A stretch of 6,849 nt of DNA. It comes from Deltaproteobacteria bacterium (lineage in GTDB: Bacteria; Myxococcota; XYA12-FULL-58-9; JAUUZB01). Each line of letters starts with the position of its first letter. Position 1 is the stretch's first letter. This document shows positions 4,981 through 6,849 of this stretch, piece by piece. Below the pieces are notes generated by a model. That model saw nothing but the letters and a program-made list of their open reading frames with translations. It made no database searches and was not told where the DNA came from. Made by a program: the position numbers and the translations under genes. The stretch lies in the NCBI GenBank assembly GCA_030590185.1, contig JAUUZB010000209.1, positions 1 to 6,849 of the forward strand. Direction: 5' to 3'.

Positions 4981-6330
4981 TCAACTGTCCTGGTCGGGGT
5001 CGAGATCGCCAGCAAAGGGGGACGGCGTGACAGGTGTATCCTCGGCCGTCAGGCTCACCGCACCGATCGGGTCCGTGAGGCTCAAGGCTCCCGGCTCCCT
5101 GGCCAGGCTCAGCGCCCCCTGACCCTCCACTTCGGGCAGAACGGAAATGTAGCCGGGCCCGGCGTCTTCCAACCGGCTCTGGATTCGATCGACCGCTTCG
5201 GCCGCCGTCCGTTTGATCGGGTTGCCGAGCAGGCCGCGATTGAAGGTGCGCAGGGGCTCGACCGCGAGGACCGATCCGACGCGGCCAAGGGTCGTGATGG
5301 TCGCGGTGAGGATTGGCGCGCTGCTGCCCTCGAGCAAGGCGATCATCTTTGGCTCCACCCCTCTCATCTCGAGCTCCCCTATCTTCTCCACCGCCAGGAT
5401 CAGCAGCGACTCCTCGAGCGATCCCCAGACCTCCTCGAAGAGCTCCCGCAGCTCATCTGCGGTCGCGTGGTGGCACAGGTGAGCGAGCGCCTGACGCCGC
5501 ACCTCGAGCTCGAGCTTCCCAGAGGTCAGGATCTCCCGCGCGACAGCATTGCCTTCGGCTCCGAGCGTCGAGGCGCCGAGCATCCGCATCGATCCGCGTT
5601 TGTCCGCGAGCGCGGCCCGGCTCGCCTCACGGGTCTCCTGGGTGTCCGGGAAACGACCCTGGAGTTGGGAGAGGTTGTTCATCCGCACGCGGCGGTCCGG
5701 GTCGCGTCGGGCGTTCCTGTTGAGACGGGTTCGCAGGTGAAGGTCGCGGCGATCGAGCCGGCGGGCGAGCTCGTACATCAGCCGGACTCGTTCGACCAAG
5801 GGATCAGCATGGGTCAAATCGAGCGGTCCGGAGTAGGTGACCGCCCCGCCGTGCACCTCCACCCTGTTGACCGCCACAGCCCGCTCCACGACCTTGCGCG
5901 TCTGGTAGTCGAGGAGTCCGGTCACCTCCGCCTCGGTTCCCCGCAGGAGAATGACGCGGTCGAAGTCAGGAACTCCGGTAGAGACGCCGCCTTCGCTCAG
6001 GGTACGCTTCACCACCGTGGTGAGATCCGCAGGGGCCATCACGAGGTTGGGGGCGATGATATCCTCGCCTCGGACCGTGATCGTAGCTTTGCCGTGGCGC
6101 TCTCCCGTGCGCGGGAGCTCGAGCTTGACGATGATCTGGAAGTCACCCATCGCGCCGAGTAGGTATTTTTTGGCTGAGAACAGCGCGGCGGCGAAACCAG
6201 GGCGGTAATCGAGCTCCAGTAGAAGCGCCGCCCGCCGCAACACCGCGTCCTCGGGCCGATCCTGATTGAGGCGCAGCACGTAGACAGCGATGGCGACCAA
6301 CCCGATTGCCAGGATCAACCAGGCGCTCAT
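4981..6330 (-). CDS. Membrane-anchored HEAT-repeat protein with a C-terminal nonapeptide-repeat tail
   Basis: This protein of 449 residues has no function I can name. Residues 4-20 are a hydrophobic helix; arginines follow it (R20, R25, R32, R33), which suggests that the rest is cytoplasmic. Residues 41-195 form an alpha/beta domain I do not recognise, containing GVPDFDRVILLRG and LLDYQTRKVVERAV. Residues about 225-385 are paired helices typical of HEAT or PBS-lyase-like repeats (LGRVGSVLAVEPL, then IKRTAAEAVDRIQSRL), a scaffold for protein contacts. The tail (386-449) carries three nonapeptide repeats and an acidic end. The frame is open up to 6726, but the start at 6330 is preferred. It has AGGTGG 9 bases upstream and begins right at the membrane helix, and the 132-residue extension would be antisense to the ABC1 gene. 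It is the first of three co-directional genes, divergent from the ABC1-family gene. Confidence 0.85.
   Translation of the reverse strand: MSAWLILAIGLVAIAVYVLRLNQDRPEDAVLRRAALLLELDYRPGFAAALFSAKKYLLGAMGDFQIIVKLELPRTGERHGKATITVRGEDIIAPNLVMAPADLTTVVKRTLSEGGVSTGVPDFDRVILLRGTEAEVTGLLDYQTRKVVERAVAVNRVEVHGGAVTYSGPLDLTHADPLVERVRLMYELARRLDRRDLHLRTRLNRNARRDPDRRVRMNNLSQLQGRFPDTQETREASRAALADKRGSMRMLGASTLGAEGNAVAREILTSGKLELEVRRQALAHLCHHATADELRELFEEVWGSLEESLLILAVEKIGELEMRGVEPKMIALLEGSSAPILTATITTLGRVGSVLAVEPLRTFNRGLLGNPIKRTAAEAVDRIQSRLEDAGPGYISVLPEVEGQGALSLAREPGALSLTDPIGAVSLTAEDTPVTPSPFAGDLDPDQDS
5038..5118 (-). repeat. Three tandem 27-bp units encoding GA[L/V]SLxxxx nonapeptides
   Basis: Residues 405-431 of the HEAT protein read GALSLAREP, GALSLTDPI and GAVSLTAED. 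On the plus strand the matching units are 5092-5118, 5065-5091 and 5038-5064, each with AGGCTCA at the SL codons. The constant G-A-hydrophobic-S-L core with variable, partly acidic spacers looks like a short linear binding motif repeated in a disordered tail. It may also be a simple duplication product. DNA identity between units is limited outside the core, so the repeat is not recent. Confidence 0.8.
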
Positions 6331-6412
6331 CTCAGTATCCCACCTGCCGCACCGCACCCGCCCCCATGGCTTTCGCTCCGGGTTTGAGCGGTGATATGGT
6401 CGTTGGAGGGCC
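6331..6412. promoter_or_regulatory. Divergent intergenic region between the HEAT and ABC1-family genes
   Basis: These 82 bases separate two divergently read starts, so promoters for both should lie here or overlap the coding ends. On the plus strand GGAGG (6405-6409) lies only 3 bases from the ATG at 6413, and an in-frame TGA at 6392-6394 rules out a longer N terminus. A TATGGT at 6395-6400 resembles a -10 box but lacks a good -35 and would leave almost no leader. On the minus strand AGGTGG precedes the HEAT start. No promoter is assigned. Confidence 0.35.
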
Positions 6413-6849
6413 ATGAGACAAGGGCTCAAAAAGCTCCGCAGCACCGCGAAACGTGGCAAGACCCTCGCCCGGGCGGCGAAGGCGGCGGCCGGGTCGCGGG
6501 CTAGCCTCACCCAGGATGGCAGGGAACGCGCCCAGCGAGCCCTGCTCGCTATCATGGCCGACGCCCGGGGCGTACCGATGAAGGTCGGCCAGTTTCTCGC
6601 CAGCCTACCCGAGGGGGAATCCTTTGATCCCCTGCTCGACGGCATCGAACCCCGCCCGTTGTCAGAGATGCTAGCTGTGGTGGAGGCGAGCCTAGGTCGC
6701 CCGCACCATGAAGTTTTCGAGAGCATCGAGAGCTCGCGCGCGGCCGCCTCCCTCGGTCAAGTGCACCGTGCCCGGCTCGTTGACGGCACGCCAGTGGCGG
6801 TCAAGATCCGCTACCCGGACATCGTCGAGGCGGTGGAGGCGGAGCTGCG
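6413..6849 (+). CDS. ABC1/UbiB (AarF/ADCK) family atypical kinase, N-terminal part; 3' end outside window
   Basis: The 145 complete codons from the ATG at 6413 show the ABC1 signature: KxGQ as K57-V-G-Q60 (MKVGQFLAS), the alanine-rich nucleotide loop AAASLGQVHRA (110-120), and the VAVK lysine K131 followed by IRYPDI. In this family (UbiB, COQ8) the KxGQ segment and A-rich loop replace the usual kinase Gly-loop and favour ATPase-like activity linked to prenyl-lipid (often quinone) metabolism. The alanine-rich basic N terminus (K6, K7, R9, K13, R14, K16) has no membrane helix; UbiB-type membrane helices, if present, would be at the unseen C terminus. The catalytic and metal-binding loops are also outside the window. 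The frame has no stop up to 6849. It is divergent from the HEAT gene, and its nearness to mevalonate genes may be chance. The family call is secure; the specific role is unknown. Confidence 0.93.
   Translation, partial: MRQGLKKLRSTAKRGKTLARAAKAAAGSRASLTQDGRERAQRALLAIMADARGVPMKVGQFLASLPEGESFDPLLDGIEPRPLSEMLAVVEASLGRPHHEVFESIESSRAAASLGQVHRARLVDGTPVAVKIRYPDIVEAVEAEL

Noticed and set aside
5503..5514. 12-bp perfect palindrome CTCGAGCTCGAG
   Set aside because: It simply encodes alternating Leu-Glu in the HEAT protein with the preferred codons CTC and GAG; no reason to see a binding site.
4879..6162. 427-residue plus-strand open frame antisense to the HEAT gene
   Set aside because: Its translation is rich in Arg, His, Glu and Gly with no domain or hydrophobic pattern. 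The opposite strand gives a coherent membrane helix, HEAT repeats and a good start. It is a typical high-GC shadow.
6331..6726. N-terminal extension of the HEAT frame by 132 residues
   Set aside because: It lies antisense to the clearly real ABC1-family gene, is Arg/Ser/Pro-rich without structure, and would put the membrane helix in mid-protein. A start with an upstream AGGTGG exists at 6330.
1..6849. tRNA or rRNA genes, CRISPR array, insertion sequence, attachment site, prophage
   Set aside because: No cloverleaf-like sequence, regularly spaced direct repeats, transposase-like protein or terminal inverted repeats were seen on either strand by eye.

Overview
The window is high-GC bacterial DNA, densely packed with genes. 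It most resembles a myxobacterium (Myxococcota) or a close relative. The reasons are a complete-looking mevalonate route with a class II HMG-CoA reductase and a Nudix-type IPP isomerase, an actinobacterial/myxobacterial-style GabD2 aldehyde dehydrogenase, and two poorly known membrane-anchored repeat proteins. The taxonomic call is inference from gene content and style, not from a marker gene.

Layout. Positions 1-2137 (+) hold the 3' end of a mevalonate-pathway operon. First comes the C-terminal half of HMG-CoA reductase, read in the same open frame as a full mevalonate kinase. A type I isopentenyl-diphosphate isomerase (idi) follows after one base. Converging on idi, with only 20 bases between the two stop codons, is a minus-strand series of three genes. 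In transcription order these are a membrane-anchored HEAT-repeat protein (6330-4981), a membrane-anchored protein with four Tudor/KOW-like beta repeats (4855-3914), and a GabD2-like succinate-semialdehyde dehydrogenase (3777-2158). At the right edge, divergent from the HEAT gene across 82 bases, an ABC1/UbiB-family atypical kinase starts at 6413 (+) and runs out of the window.

How they work together. The reductase reduces HMG-CoA to mevalonate, the kinase phosphorylates mevalonate, and Idi balances IPP and DMAPP. The intervening steps (phosphomevalonate kinase, decarboxylase) and HMG-CoA synthase are probably encoded upstream. The minus-strand genes show no obvious metabolic link to this pathway.

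Most interesting points. (1) The HMG-CoA reductase and mevalonate kinase form one continuous ORF, an unusual domain pairing. The junction nevertheless keeps every mark of two overlapping genes: a Shine-Dalgarno-like GGGGGAG, a GTG start and a GTGA overlap. Losing one G from the five-G run at 608-612 would bring an HMG-CoA reductase stop exactly into that overlap. The fusion is therefore either real and recent, a frameshifting site, or a one-base sequence error. (2) A membrane-anchored protein carries four Tudor-like repeats in an alternating pattern. (3) The membrane-anchored HEAT protein ends in three exact nonapeptide repeats of the form GA[LV]SLxxxx. No RNA genes, CRISPR arrays, insertion sequences or origins were seen.
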